Source: an uncultured Flavobacteriaceae bacterium
GTDB taxonomy: Bacteria > Bacteroidota > Bacteroidia > Flavobacteriales > Flavobacteriaceae
Reading direction: 5' to 3'
Assembly: GCA_947497245.1 (NCBI GenBank)
Contig: CANMFO010000003.1
Location: 496,001 to 560,000 of the forward strand
DNA: 64,000 bases
Shown here: in pieces, positions 50,557 through 59,732 of the stretch
Layout: each line of letters begins with the position of its first letter
Numbering within the stretch: the first letter of the stretch is position 1
The notes under the pieces: generated by a model
Seen by the model: the letters and a program-made list of their open reading frames with translations, nothing else
Told to the model about the DNA's origin: nothing
The model's database searches: none
Translations under genes and position numbers: made by a program

Positions 50557-51375
50557 ATGCTGAACCCAAGGTCTCCCGAAAATAGAAGGCTTGTTTACGC
50601 CATACTAATGGTACTCTGCCTAGTCGGCTATTGGCTTTTCGACCATCTATATGTTCCCGACACCTATGGTCCGGCAGAGGGCGATGCGATCAAAACGACC
50701 ATCCCGACCTATTTTTTGCCGGAATCGACCACTGGGGCGATCGTGGTCCATGAACATTATACCTTGTCCTATAGCGAATCCCATGAGCAGGCGGAATGGG
50801 TGGCCTATATGCTTAAAAAATCACATCTTACCGATGATGACAGGGAAAGGCCGTTCTTTATTGGGGACCCCAAGGTAAAGACCAAATCCGCTGATTGGCG
50901 CAATTACAAGAGGTCGGGCTACGACCGGGGACATCTGTGCCCTGCAGGAGATCGTAGGTTTTCGAAACAGGCATATAACGAGACCTTCTATACCAGCAAT
51001 ATCAGCCCTCAGGACCCCGCATTCAATGCGGGGGTGTGGAACCGATTGGAAATGCAGGTGCGTCGATGGGTCAGGAAATACGGCACGACGTTTGTTGTCA
51101 CGGGAGGTGTTCTTAAAACGGGCCTAGAGGAAATCGGTGATGAAGATGTTGATGTGCCGGAGCATTATTACAAAATCTTGGCCCGCGGAACGGAGAGGGA
51201 GATGAAGGTGCTCGCTTTTCTGGTGCCGGGCAAAGAAAGCAAGAAGCCCCTGAGAGAATTTACGGTTTCGGTGGATACCATTGAAAAATTGACGGGAATC
51301 GATTTTTTTGAAGGACTGGGCAATATTGGGGAAGCGCTTGAAAAAAAGGTAGTGGTGGACGGTTGGGATTTTTAG
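50557..51375 (+). CDS. Membrane-anchored DNA/RNA non-specific endonuclease
   Basis: A 272-residue nuclease of the beta-beta-alpha-metal family (NUC/EndoG). An N-terminal helix (RLVYAILMVLCLVGYWLF) anchors or exports it. The catalytic motif YDRGHLCPAGDRRFS is at about residues 127-141, with the Asn in NETFYTSNISPQDPAFNAGVWNRLE. It cleaves DNA and RNA outside the cytoplasm, as in nutrient use or biofilm DNA turnover. No immunity gene (NuiA type) is next to it. It is monocistronic; the next gene, rodA, converges on it. Confidence 0.9.
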   Translation: MLNPRSPENRRLVYAILMVLCLVGYWLFDHLYVPDTYGPAEGDAIKTTIPTYFLPESTTGAIVVHEHYTLSYSESHEQAEWVAYMLKKSHLTDDDRERPFFIGDPKVKTKSADWRNYKRSGYDRGHLCPAGDRRFSKQAYNETFYTSNISPQDPAFNAGVWNRLEMQVRRWVRKYGTTFVVTGGVLKTGLEEIGDEDVDVPEHYYKILARGTEREMKVLAFLVPGKESKKPLREFTVSVDTIEKLTGIDFFEGLGNIGEALEKKVVVDGWDF

Positions 51376-51450
51376 CCGGACCGAAAAGAGACCTAACTAA
51401 GAAAAGATGGTGGAGACGGGGGATGTGATCGACGCTTGGAACCCCTTTGA

Positions 51451-52734
51451 TCAGATTCCTTCCTTCAATCGGTTTGTATCCAGTTTCAGGAAAATAAAGA
51501 GCAAGAGCGTAAAGAACAGCAGGCCGGAGCCCCCATAACTAAAAAAGGGTAGCGGAATACCGATGGTGGGGAGTACTCCGATAACCATACCGATATTGAT
51601 GAAATAGTGGATCAGTAATATCGAAATGACCCCGTAGCCATACATTCTACTAAAGGCATTTTTCTGCCTTTCCGCCAGATATACCAATCGCAGCAACAGC
51701 AGGGTGAACAGGATGACGACCGTGGCGGTGCCCACGAACCCCCATTCCTCTCCAACGGTACTGAAAATATAATCCGTATGCTGTTCGGGTACAAAGTCAC
51801 CCTTGGTACGGGTGCCCTCCAAAAATCCTTTTCCAAAAAATCCCCCAGATTCGATGGCCTTTTCAGATTGATAGGTATTGTAACCGATGGTCTTTCGTAT
51901 TTGTTCCAACTTCTCAGGGTCTTTTTCCAATCGGAGCCAAAGGCTGAAGCGATCGCGATGGCGTTGCTCAAAGACATTGTTGAATACAAAGTTTACCGAA
52001 AGGGAGAAGAGTACCGCCAGGATCGCAAAGCTGACCACGGGCAGGACCGGCAACTTGAACGATTTCTTTTTCAAAAGAAAGAAAAGGACGATCAGTAATG
52101 CCAGTGCAATGCCCACCCAAATAGTGCCGAACATCAAAGTAGCGACAAAGACCGATACCAACAGGAACCCGATGCCCAGGTAATACAGGGGCAGGCCTTC
52201 CCTGAAGATGACAAAGACCAATGCAAAAAACACCAGGGCACTTCCAGGATCGGGCTGTGGGACGATAAGTATCGTCGGAATGAGAATGATCAGAAAGGCA
52301 TACAGTTGATCCTTTCTTCGTTTGATGTCGGTTTGAATGTCACTCAAATACTTGGCCAGGGCAAGTGCGGTCGTCGCTTTTGCCAATTCGGACGGCTGTA
52401 GGTTAAAAAAACCAAGATCGTACCAGGAAGTGGCGCCCGCCACCGTCTTTCCAAAAACAAACAGCCCAAGGAGCAATACCATGGAAACAATGTACAGGAC
52501 ACTGGAAAAGCGTTCAAAAAAATTGGTCTCCAGGGCAAGGATGATAACGATCGAAACGGCACTGGCCCCGATAAAGAACAGCTGTTTACCGTGAAGGGTC
52601 GAGAAATTGAAAATAGAGGGCTCCGCTTCCGTAAAGGTGCTGGAATAGATGTTCACCCAACCAATGGCCACGAGAAGGATATAGAACAAAACGGTAAGCC
52701 AGTCGATACGTTTTAAGACACTCCTACCAGACAT
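51451..52734 (-). CDS. rodA: Rod-shape-determining protein RodA (SEDS glycosyltransferase)
   Basis: A 427-residue polytopic SEDS protein that polymerises lipid II glycan strands together with penicillin-binding protein 2 during cell elongation. About ten membrane helices are visible. Family marks are DLGFFNLQPSELAKATTALALAKYL, LIIVPQPDPGSALVFFALVFVIFREG and the C-terminal GVLPTIGIPLPFFSYGGSGLL. It has an 11-base overlap with mrdA upstream and is the last gene of the mreB-rodA run. Its position beside PBP2 separates it from FtsW. Confidence 0.95.
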   Translation of the reverse strand: MSGRSVLKRIDWLTVLFYILLVAIGWVNIYSSTFTEAEPSIFNFSTLHGKQLFFIGASAVSIVIILALETNFFERFSSVLYIVSMVLLLGLFVFGKTVAGATSWYDLGFFNLQPSELAKATTALALAKYLSDIQTDIKRRKDQLYAFLIILIPTILIVPQPDPGSALVFFALVFVIFREGLPLYYLGIGFLLVSVFVATLMFGTIWVGIALALLIVLFFLLKKKSFKLPVLPVVSFAILAVLFSLSVNFVFNNVFEQRHRDRFSLWLRLEKDPEKLEQIRKTIGYNTYQSEKAIESGGFFGKGFLEGTRTKGDFVPEQHTDYIFSTVGEEWGFVGTATVVILFTLLLLRLVYLAERQKNAFSRMYGYGVISILLIHYFINIGMVIGVLPTIGIPLPFFSYGGSGLLFFTLLLFIFLKLDTNRLKEGI

Positions 52735-54592
52735 ACTCGTTTATCTTGAACTCTTCCCCACTATAGGGTTTTGCGTATTCGTGTTCCAGTGTTTTTTCCA
52801 ACATGCGCTTCTCCAGGTCTTTGCGGGTGATTTCCCCTTTGAGGTACTTTTCGATCATCAGGGAAGCGATATGTCCGGCATATCTCGAACCGTAGTATCC
52901 GTTTTCGATATAGACGGCTATGGCAATTTTAGGCTTATCCACCGGTGCGAAAGCAACGAACACCGAATGGTCGGTAAGCTGGGTCTTTACACTGTCAATA
53001 ACGGTGTAGTTCTCGACCGTACCGGTCTTTCCGGCAATTTCGATGTCCGGTATCTGGACCCAACGGCCCGTACCATAGTTGTACACGTCCGCCATGCCCT
53101 TGATCACCGGTTCAAAATGTTCTTTGTCTATTGTGGTGTGTTTAGGTTTTACGAATTCTGGATTGGAAATGTCCTCCCCATCGACTTTCTTCAATAGGTG
53201 CGGGGTGAAAAAATGCCCACGATTGGCTATGGCCGCGGTCATATTGGCCAATTGAATGGGAGTGGCCGCAACCTCACCCTGCCCAATGGAATTTGAAATA
53301 ATATAGGACGACGACCATCGGTTGTCCCCATACCATTTGTCATAATACTTTTTGGAAGGGATAAGGCCGGGGCGCCCCGTATGGAGATCGGACCCGAGAT
53401 AACCGCCAAGCCCAAAACTTCGCATGTGTTTTTCCCATGCATCCTGTGCCTCATCGGTGGTAGGGAACTTCTCATAGATTTTTCTAAAGGTACCCGCGAA
53501 ATAGGCATTGCACGACTTATAAATACCGACGTTCAGGTTGCGTGTACCGCCACCGCAATGGCATCCCCTTTTCGTTCTTCCCACATAAAAACCGTTATAG
53601 CAACTGAAGGTGGTGCCCGTGGTAATGACGCCTTCCTGAAGCGCTACCAATGCATTTAAGGTTTTGAACGGGGACCCTGGAGAGCCTTCTGCCGAGATCG
53701 ACCGATCAAAAAGCGGTTTGGAAATGGAATCGTAGTGCAGTTTGCTGTAGTTTGCGGAACGTTCCCTGCCCACCAAAAGGGAGGGGTCATAAGTGGGGCC
53801 GGAAATCATCGATAATATTTCGCCGGTAGCGGGCTCCAAGGCCACAATGCCCCCCCGTTTGCCGTACATCAATCGCTCCCCGTATTCCTGGAGCTGCTTG
53901 TCTATGGTAATGTGTATTTCCTTTCCCTGTTCCGGAAGGGTATCCAGGATCCCATCTTTGTAGGGGCCGATATCGCGATTGAACCGATCTTTTTGAAGGT
54001 ATTGCACGCCCTTTCGCCCTCTTAGAATGTCCTCATATACCTTTTCCACTCCCGAGCGTCCCGTGAGTTCGCCTTGTACATAGTAGGGGTTCTTGGCCAG
54101 ATCCCTTTCGTTCACCTCGCTGATATAGCCCAATACGTTCGCCGCACTGGGGGTGTCGTAATAGCGCAGGGAGCGTTTTTGTATGTAAAAGCCCTGATAG
54201 TGCCGCATTTTTTCCTGTAAGCGGGCATAATCTTCCTTGGAGAGCTGGGGCACCAATACAGAGGGGAGCCTTGGGGAATAGATCCGTGCTTTCCGCAATT
54301 CCTTGATAAATTTTTCCTTCCCGACCCCCAGCAGGTTGCAGAATTCCAAGGTGTCGAGTGCCCTGACTTCCCGCGGAATGACCATGACGTCATAGGCCGG
54401 ATCGTTACCGACCAATAACTTTCCATTGCGATCATAGATGTAACCACGTTCGGGATAATCGTAGATTCTTTTGATAGCGGGATCTTCCAAGGCCTGATCA
54501 GGAGAAAAACTGAAGATCTGCAAATAGCCGAGTCTGCCGAGAAAAGTGATCCCGATAATGATAATGATCGACGACAGTAGAATTTTTCTCAT
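52724..54592 (-). CDS. mrdA: Penicillin-binding protein 2 (class B transpeptidase)
   Basis: A 622-residue elongation-specific transpeptidase. It has one N-terminal membrane helix (ILLSSIIIIIGITFLG), a pedestal domain (about 40-220) and the transpeptidase domain. The active-site triads are all present: SxxK in SPGSPFKTLNAL, SxN in KSCNAYF and KTG in IAGKTGTVEN. It cross-links the glycan made by RodA in the periplasm. Length fits the family. Its start overlaps the mreD stop as ATGA, and its end overlaps rodA by 11 bases, so all are translationally coupled. Confidence 0.95.
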   Translation of the reverse strand: MRKILLSSIIIIIGITFLGRLGYLQIFSFSPDQALEDPAIKRIYDYPERGYIYDRNGKLLVGNDPAYDVMVIPREVRALDTLEFCNLLGVGKEKFIKELRKARIYSPRLPSVLVPQLSKEDYARLQEKMRHYQGFYIQKRSLRYYDTPSAANVLGYISEVNERDLAKNPYYVQGELTGRSGVEKVYEDILRGRKGVQYLQKDRFNRDIGPYKDGILDTLPEQGKEIHITIDKQLQEYGERLMYGKRGGIVALEPATGEILSMISGPTYDPSLLVGRERSANYSKLHYDSISKPLFDRSISAEGSPGSPFKTLNALVALQEGVITTGTTFSCYNGFYVGRTKRGCHCGGGTRNLNVGIYKSCNAYFAGTFRKIYEKFPTTDEAQDAWEKHMRSFGLGGYLGSDLHTGRPGLIPSKKYYDKWYGDNRWSSSYIISNSIGQGEVAATPIQLANMTAAIANRGHFFTPHLLKKVDGEDISNPEFVKPKHTTIDKEHFEPVIKGMADVYNYGTGRWVQIPDIEIAGKTGTVENYTVIDSVKTQLTDHSVFVAFAPVDKPKIAIAVYIENGYYGSRYAGHIASLMIEKYLKGEITRKDLEKRMLEKTLEHEYAKPYSGEEFKINEYVW

Positions 54593-55095
54593 TCTTTTCT
54601 TACGCTAAAAAGTGAACTGAACAACAGGCAAAGCACCAAAGAGGCAGAGCCGATTGCGAGTACTTTCTTGATGATGACCAGCACATTGGCCAGGCTAAAT
54701 ATCTCCAGTGTAAAGTACACCAGGTGGTGCACTACTATTAATAACGCTAAAAACGTAATTTGTTGTGCCCTGGTACTGTTACTGAGCCTAAAACTCTGAA
54801 ATTCGATGTTTACCCCAAAAACAAAGCGCATGATCGCCGGTCGAATATAGGCAATGGTCACGGTGGAAGCTGCATGGATGGCCATGGTATCGGAAAAGAA
54901 ATCGATGGCCAGGCCGAGCAAAAAACTGAGCCCGATAAAGACGGCACGGTTCTCCTTGATCGGAAACCAATATAAAAACAGAATATACACCATGGGATTG
55001 ATGAACCCGAAAAAGTTGAGGCGGTTGAAGACCAATACCTGCACCAGGATAAGGAGCCCAAAACGGATGGTATTTATAAAATAGTTATTGTTCAT
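54589..55095 (-). CDS. mreD: Rod-shape-determining protein MreD
   Basis: A 168-residue inner-membrane protein with five or six helices, including NPMVYILFLYWFPI and FLLGLAIDFFSDTMAIHAASTV, which is the recognisable MreD segment. MreD belongs to the elongasome and links MreC to the RodA-PBP2 machinery. It overlaps mreC by 11 bases upstream and mrdA by 4 bases downstream. Sequence conservation in MreD is low, so the gene order is the main support. Confidence 0.9.
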   Translation of the reverse strand: MNNNYFINTIRFGLLILVQVLVFNRLNFFGFINPMVYILFLYWFPIKENRAVFIGLSFLLGLAIDFFSDTMAIHAASTVTIAYIRPAIMRFVFGVNIEFQSFRLSNSTRAQQITFLALLIVVHHLVYFTLEIFSLANVLVIIKKVLAIGSASLVLCLLFSSLFSVRKE

Positions 55096-55903
55096 TTAGG
55101 GTTTCTGTTTCCAGTTCCAATATTTCCCTTCGATCCATATTGTTTACAATGTACACGTTCTTAATGTTGGTCATATCGTTGAAAAGGGAAACATCGATGC
55201 GATAAAAACTTTGGGAGTGGTCCAAATCAAATTTTTGGATCGTACCAATGGGAATGTTCTCCGGAAAAATGCTGCTCATGGCACCTGTCACGATGGTGTC
55301 GCCAATGGTCAACGGCACCAATCGGGGAATGTCTACCAATTGTACCACATTATAGCGTTTGGTGTCCCAGACCAGGGACCCAAAGTGATTGGTGTTCTTT
55401 ATTTTGGCATTGATGTTCGATCTTTCGTTCAGGATACTCTGGACCGTGGCATACTTGCCGGAAGTATTTTCTACAATACCCAAGATCCCCTCTGCGGTAA
55501 TGACCCCCATATCGGGTTTCACGCTGTCCTGTGCCCCTTTGTTTATGGTAATATAATTACGGGGCCGGGAGTAACTGTTGTTGATGACCCGTCCTGCGGT
55601 AACCGTGTGGATAAGCCAGGTGGAGTCTATTAGGACCGAATCCCGGGGTACTCCATTGAACAGCAGTTTTCGTAGATGTTCGTTCTCGTCGACCAGCCTT
55701 TTGTTTTCTTCCGATAGTTTGAAGTACGATGAAATGCTGTGGGAAGCGGCATAAATGTTACCTGTGACCCAACTGGAGGAATTGAAAAAGCGCGATTGGT
55801 GGTACGAATGGGACTGGATGGTGAATCCTAGGGAAACCATCAACAAAAATAGGTAGAGCAGGAAGTTCTTATACCGTATTACAAAATTGATGATCTGTTG
55901 CAT
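55085..55903 (-). CDS. mreC: Rod-shape-determining protein MreC
   Basis: A 272-residue bitopic protein: one N-terminal helix (FLLYLFLLMVSLGFTIQ), a short coiled coil (SSYFKLSEENKRLVDENEHLRKLL) and a periplasmic double beta-barrel (about 110-260: VINNSYSRPRNYITINKGAQDSVKPDMGVI, then GDTIVTGAMSSIFPENIPIGTI). It activates PBP2-RodA for lateral wall growth. It lies 109 bases downstream of mreB and overlaps mreD by 11 bases. The family signatures are all there. Confidence 0.94.
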   Translation of the reverse strand: MQQIINFVIRYKNFLLYLFLLMVSLGFTIQSHSYHQSRFFNSSSWVTGNIYAASHSISSYFKLSEENKRLVDENEHLRKLLFNGVPRDSVLIDSTWLIHTVTAGRVINNSYSRPRNYITINKGAQDSVKPDMGVITAEGILGIVENTSGKYATVQSILNERSNINAKIKNTNHFGSLVWDTKRYNVVQLVDIPRLVPLTIGDTIVTGAMSSIFPENIPIGTIQKFDLDHSQSFYRIDVSLFNDMTNIKNVYIVNNMDRREILELETETLNEQ

Positions 55904-56012
55904 TCACTACTAGTTTTAGCCATATCCGACGACCGGAAAAAGGAGCGATGGAGACCAAAGGATCATGCGTGCGGTCTTCCAAATGACATGGGCCTTCCCG
56001 GCTCCCGAAGGC

Positions 56013-57041
56013 CTATTTGATAAGGATGCTCTTGTAACGCTCCAGGTTTTTCAATGCAATTCCGGTGCCCCGGACAACCGCCCTGAGCGGATCTTCCGCA
56101 ATATAGACCGGGAGGTCCGTTTTTTGCGACAATCTTCTGTCCAATCCCCGTAACATAGATCCCCCACCGGCCAAATAGATGCCCGTATTGTAGATATCCG
56201 CTGCCAATTCCGGAGGTGTTTGGGACAAGGTTTCCATTACCGCATCCTCGACACGAAGAATGGATTTGTCCAAGGCCTTGGCAATTTCCCGGTACGAAAT
56301 CTGTACCTGTTTGGGTTTTCCGGTCAACAAATCCCGGCCTTGAACGGATTTTTCTTCTGGAGGGTTCTGCAAATCCTCCGTAGCCGAACCAATTTCAATT
56401 TTTATGTTCTCAGCGGTACTTTCCCCCACATACAGGTTATGTTGGGTGCGCATATAATAAATAATGTCGTTGGTAAAGACATCGCCCGCAATCTTTACCG
56501 ATTTGTCGCATACAATACCACCCAATGCGATTACAGCGATTTCGGTGGTACCCCCACCAATATCAACGATCATGTTTCCTTTGGGCTGCATAATGTCCAA
56601 TCCGATACCTATCGCGGCCGCCATGGGCTCATGGATGAGATATACCTCTTTTCCATTCACGCGTTCCGCCGATTCCTTTACCGCCCGCATTTCCACTTCG
56701 GTAATCCCCGATGGAATGCAGATGACCATCCGCAGGGCGGGTGGGAACCACTTTTTCTTCAATGCAGGGATGTTCTTGATGAACATATTGATCATCTTTT
56801 CGGAAGCATCGAAATCTGCGATTACCCCATCCTTTAAAGGTCGTATGGTCTTGATATTTTCGTGGGTCTTGCCCTGCATCATATTGGCCTCTTTGCCAAC
56901 GGCGATGATCTTACCGGTAATGCGGTCCCTGGCTACTATCGAAGGACTGTCAACGACCACTTTGTCCATGTGGATGATGAGGGTATTTGCCGTTCCTAAA
57001 TCAATGGCAATTTCCTCGGTCAAGAAATCAAAAAATCCCAT
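56013..57041 (-). CDS. mreB: Rod-shape-determining protein MreB (bacterial actin)
   Basis: A 342-residue actin-fold ATPase that forms membrane-bound filaments guiding the elongation machinery. ATP-binding motifs are present: EIAIDLGTANTLIIHMDK (phosphate 1), VDIGGGTTEIAVIALGG (phosphate 2) and IYLAGGGSMLRGLDRRL (adenosine). Length and motif spacing are as in E. coli MreB. It lies 66 bases downstream of purH and has its own -7 element in that gap. The 109-base gap to mreC carries no obvious terminator, so the whole run may be co-transcribed. Confidence 0.96.
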   Translation of the reverse strand: MGFFDFLTEEIAIDLGTANTLIIHMDKVVVDSPSIVARDRITGKIIAVGKEANMMQGKTHENIKTIRPLKDGVIADFDASEKMINMFIKNIPALKKKWFPPALRMVICIPSGITEVEMRAVKESAERVNGKEVYLIHEPMAAAIGIGLDIMQPKGNMIVDIGGGTTEIAVIALGGIVCDKSVKIAGDVFTNDIIYYMRTQHNLYVGESTAENIKIEIGSATEDLQNPPEEKSVQGRDLLTGKPKQVQISYREIAKALDKSILRVEDAVMETLSQTPPELAADIYNTGIYLAGGGSMLRGLDRRLSQKTDLPVYIAEDPLRAVVRGTGIALKNLERYKSILIK

Positions 57042-57092
57042 TTTTACTTCGTTTGGTTATGTTACTAGTTAGGGTGGGGTGTATTTCATCGA

Positions 57093-57100
57093 CAAAAGTA
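57093..57100 (-). promoter_or_regulatory. -7 element of mreB
   Basis: On the minus strand TACTTTTG, an exact TAnnTTTG, 52 bases before the mreB ATG and just after the purH stop. It would start transcripts near 57087 and give the shape operon independence from purH. The -33 region is T-rich but not a clear TTTG. Confidence 0.5.
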
Positions 57101-57106
57101 GTGAAA

Positions 57107-58636
57107 TTAATGCTTAAAATGACGGGTGCCCGTCATTACCATGGCCACACCATTTTCATTGCAATAGTCGATACTCAACTGGTCTTTAATGGACCCGCCC
57201 GGCTGTATAACGCTCGTAATGCCGCTTTTATGCGAAATTTCCACACAATCCGGAAAGGGAAAAAATGCATCACTGGCCATAACGGCCCCCTCGAGGTCGA
57301 AATGGAACGATTTGGCCTTGTGAATGGCTTGGTTCAAGGCATCCACCCGCGAGGTCTGCCCGGTTCCACTGGCGCACAATTGTTTGTTTTTGGCAAGGAC
57401 TATGGTATTCGATTTGGTGTGTTTGCAAAGTTTGGAGGCGAAGATCAGGTCCTCCAACTCTCTTTTTGAAGGTTCTTTCGAGGTAACATAACGCAGTTCG
57501 GCAACGGTATCGGTCTTGTGGTCCTTGTCCTGGACCAGAAGACCGTTCAGACAGGTCCGTACCACCGTATCCGGGAGGGCGACCTCATTTTGGATCAGGA
57601 TGATCCGGTTTTTCTTTCCCTTTAGAACTTCCAGGGCATCATCGGAATAACTGGGCGCTATGACCACCTCGCAGAACAATTGATGTATCTCATCTGCCGT
57701 GGGCTTGTCGATTTCCACATTGCTGATCAAGATGCCCCCAAAGGCAGAAACGGGGTCTCCGGCCAGGGCATCCACATAGGCGCGGTGTATGGTCTCCCGT
57801 GTGGCCAGCCCACAGGCATTGTTGTGCTTCAGGATGGCAAAGGTGGGGTCGTCCTTTCTGAACTCGTTCATCAAAAGTACAGCGGCATCCACATCCAGCA
57901 AATTGTTATAGGAAAGCTCCTTTCCGTGCAATTTGGTGAACATGGCTTCAAAATCGCCAAAGAAATAGCCTTTTTGATGTGGGTTTTCACCGTAGCGGAG
58001 CGTCCGACCCTTGGACTCACTTATTTTCAGCACGGCCTCTTGGCGGTCTTGGTTGAAGTAATTGAAAATTGCGGTGTCATAGTGGGAGGAAACATTGAAC
58101 GATTTTGCGGCAAAACGCTTGCGGTCCTCCAAAGTGGTATTTCCGTTTCCGGAAGTGATCAACTCCAAAAATTCACCGTAATCCTCCATCGAGGACACGC
58201 AGAGCACATCTTTGTAGTTCTTGGCGGCCGCACGTATCAGGGAAATGCCCCCAATATCGATTTTTTCAATAATGTCCTGCTCCGAAGCAACACTTGCCAC
58301 TGTTTTTTCAAAAGGATAGAGATCCACGATTACAAGGTCCAATTGGGGAATTTCGAATTCTTCCAATTGGGCTACGTCACCCGCGTTGTCCTGACGGTTC
58401 AAAATGCCGCCGAACACCTTGGGGTGCAAAGTTTTTACCCGTCCCCCCAAAATGGAGGGATAACTGGTCACTTCCTCCACGGGAACAACATCGATTCCCA
58501 GATCTCTGATGAATTTTTCGGTACCCCCCGTGGAATAGATGGTAATGCCGAGTTCCTGGAACTTTCGGACAATAGGTTCAAGACCGTCTTTATGGAAAAC
58601 GGAAATTAAGGCTGAGGAAGCTTTTTTGGTACTCAT
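57107..58636 (-). CDS. purH: Bifunctional AICAR transformylase/IMP cyclohydrolase
   Basis: The last two steps of purine synthesis in one cytosolic protein of 509 residues. The N-terminal cyclohydrolase (MGS-like) domain is at about 1-145 (SALISVFHKDGLEPIVRKFQELGITIYSTGGT, GGRVKTLHPKVFGGIL) and the transformylase domain follows (LRYGENPHQKGYFFGD, ILKHNNACGLA with the catalytic Lys-His, and the C-terminal GVAMVMTGTRHFKH). Length is typical. It precedes mreB, a common arrangement in flavobacteria. The start MSTKKASSAL is the family start. Confidence 0.96.
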   Translation of the reverse strand: MSTKKASSALISVFHKDGLEPIVRKFQELGITIYSTGGTEKFIRDLGIDVVPVEEVTSYPSILGGRVKTLHPKVFGGILNRQDNAGDVAQLEEFEIPQLDLVIVDLYPFEKTVASVASEQDIIEKIDIGGISLIRAAAKNYKDVLCVSSMEDYGEFLELITSGNGNTTLEDRKRFAAKSFNVSSHYDTAIFNYFNQDRQEAVLKISESKGRTLRYGENPHQKGYFFGDFEAMFTKLHGKELSYNNLLDVDAAVLLMNEFRKDDPTFAILKHNNACGLATRETIHRAYVDALAGDPVSAFGGILISNVEIDKPTADEIHQLFCEVVIAPSYSDDALEVLKGKKNRIILIQNEVALPDTVVRTCLNGLLVQDKDHKTDTVAELRYVTSKEPSKRELEDLIFASKLCKHTKSNTIVLAKNKQLCASGTGQTSRVDALNQAIHKAKSFHFDLEGAVMASDAFFPFPDCVEISHKSGITSVIQPGGSIKDQLSIDYCNENGVAMVMTGTRHFKH

Positions 58637-58728
58637 TTTACGAGCTAAAGATTAACGGTTTAAGCCCGTAAATGTACTTTTTTTACGGCGAAAAAAAAGG
58701 TCAGGTTATCAACAAAAATGATAAAGTT

Positions 58729-59235
58729 TTAAAGAATTTCCGCCACTTTCTGGTTCACGAATTCCAAAAAAAGCTCATCGGCCCCGGTGAACGGATCAGG
58801 GGTATTGCTATCGATATCGATCTGCCCTATATTTTCCCCGTTTACGAACAGGGGAACTACGATTTCGGCCTTTACCGTAATGCTACAGGCAATGTAGTTG
58901 TCTTGTGCCCTAACATCGGGGACCACAAAATTTTTGCCGGAGACCGCCACTTGTCCGCAGATGCCCTTTCCAAACGGGATGATGGTGTGGTCGGTGGGCG
59001 CTCCCGCATAGGGCCCCAGTTTCAGTTCCTCCCGCTCGCCGTTCCTAAAGTAGAAACCTACCCAGTCGTAATAGGGGATGTCCGCCTTGAGAAGTTTGCA
59101 AATATCCTGAAGACGGCTTTCTACGGAGGCTTCTTGGTCGATTATGGAAATTATCCTTGGTTTGAGGGCTTCCAGCATGGGAGGTTTTCTTTTAAGGTAC
59201 AGTTCAAAAGTCGATTTTTCGTAGGGAACTGACAA
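58729..59235 (-). CDS. GAF-domain protein related to free methionine-(R)-sulfoxide reductase
   Basis: A 168-residue single-GAF protein. The sequence follows the YebR/fRMsr family closely: YYDWVGFYFRNG, LKLGPYAGAP, then IPFGKGICGQVAVSGKNFVVPDV and YIACSITVKAEIVVPL, with IDIDSNTPDPF at the end. Two of the three Cys of E. coli fRMsr are kept (in GICG and IACS); at the place of the first Cys there is HTIIPF without Cys. The enzyme reduces free methionine sulfoxide; with one Cys missing it may still work through the other pair or have become a sensor. It stands alone upstream of purH by 92 bases. msrA/msrB are about 9 kb away. Confidence 0.82.
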   Translation of the reverse strand: MSVPYEKSTFELYLKRKPPMLEALKPRIISIIDQEASVESRLQDICKLLKADIPYYDWVGFYFRNGEREELKLGPYAGAPTDHTIIPFGKGICGQVAVSGKNFVVPDVRAQDNYIACSITVKAEIVVPLFVNGENIGQIDIDSNTPDPFTGADELFLEFVNQKVAEIL

Positions 59236-59298
59236 TACGAAAGCACATAAAAATTCGTTAATGTGTTTACAGAAGGATTCGGCAAACCAATGATTTTG

Positions 59299-59306
59299 TA
59301 TTTTTG
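59299..59306 (+). promoter_or_regulatory. -7 element directly before the HYC_CC_PP gene
   Basis: TATTTTTG, an exact TAnnTTTG, ends 5 bases before the ATG at 59312; TTCG about 17 bases upstream is a weak -33. The GTG at 59306 proposed by the ORF track overlaps this element and cannot be a start. A leaderless or near-leaderless messenger is implied. Confidence 0.5.
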
Positions 59307-59311
59307 TGATT

Positions 59312-59722
59312 ATGTACGCTGTTTTTCATAAAATGACCGCGCTTGCCATGGCACTCCTGCTTTTGGCTTCCACGACTTCTTGGAAAGTGGAAAAGCACTA
59401 TTGCATGGGACACTTGGTCGATGTTGCCTTCTTTGCCGAGGCCCTGGGCTGTGGCATGGATTTGACCGGTACGGTCGGGGACGCTTCGGAGGAAATGATG
59501 TCCTGCTGCGATGAAGTGGTCATCGTCATTGATGGTCTGGATGATCTAAAGCTTTCTTTTGATGACATTTCCTTGGATCAGCAACTGTTTTTGGTTGCCT
59601 TTTCCCATGCCTACAGCAATCTTTTTGAAGATTTGGGGGAACATCTGGTTCCCCACGCAAAATATCCGCCCCCTATCTTGGTCCGGGACATCCATGTACT
59701 CGACCAGGTCTTCCTCATATGA
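59312..59722 (+). CDS. HYC_CC_PP-family small exported protein
   Basis: A 136-residue protein named after its three conserved motifs, all seen here: KHYCMGH near residue 30, MSCCDE near 64 and KYPPP near 115. It has an N-terminal hydrophobic signal (MTALAMALLLLASTTSW). Family members occur in Bacteroidota next to TonB-dependent receptors and metal-binding proteins, and the Cys/His motifs suggest metal binding, but no function is proven. It is the first gene of the metal-related locus running to the window end. The ATG at 59312 is preferred to the GTG six bases upstream. Confidence 0.85.
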   Translation: MYAVFHKMTALAMALLLLASTTSWKVEKHYCMGHLVDVAFFAEALGCGMDLTGTVGDASEEMMSCCDEVVIVIDGLDDLKLSFDDISLDQQLFLVAFSHAYSNLFEDLGEHLVPHAKYPPPILVRDIHVLDQVFLI

Positions 59723-59732
59723 TTTTATTTTC

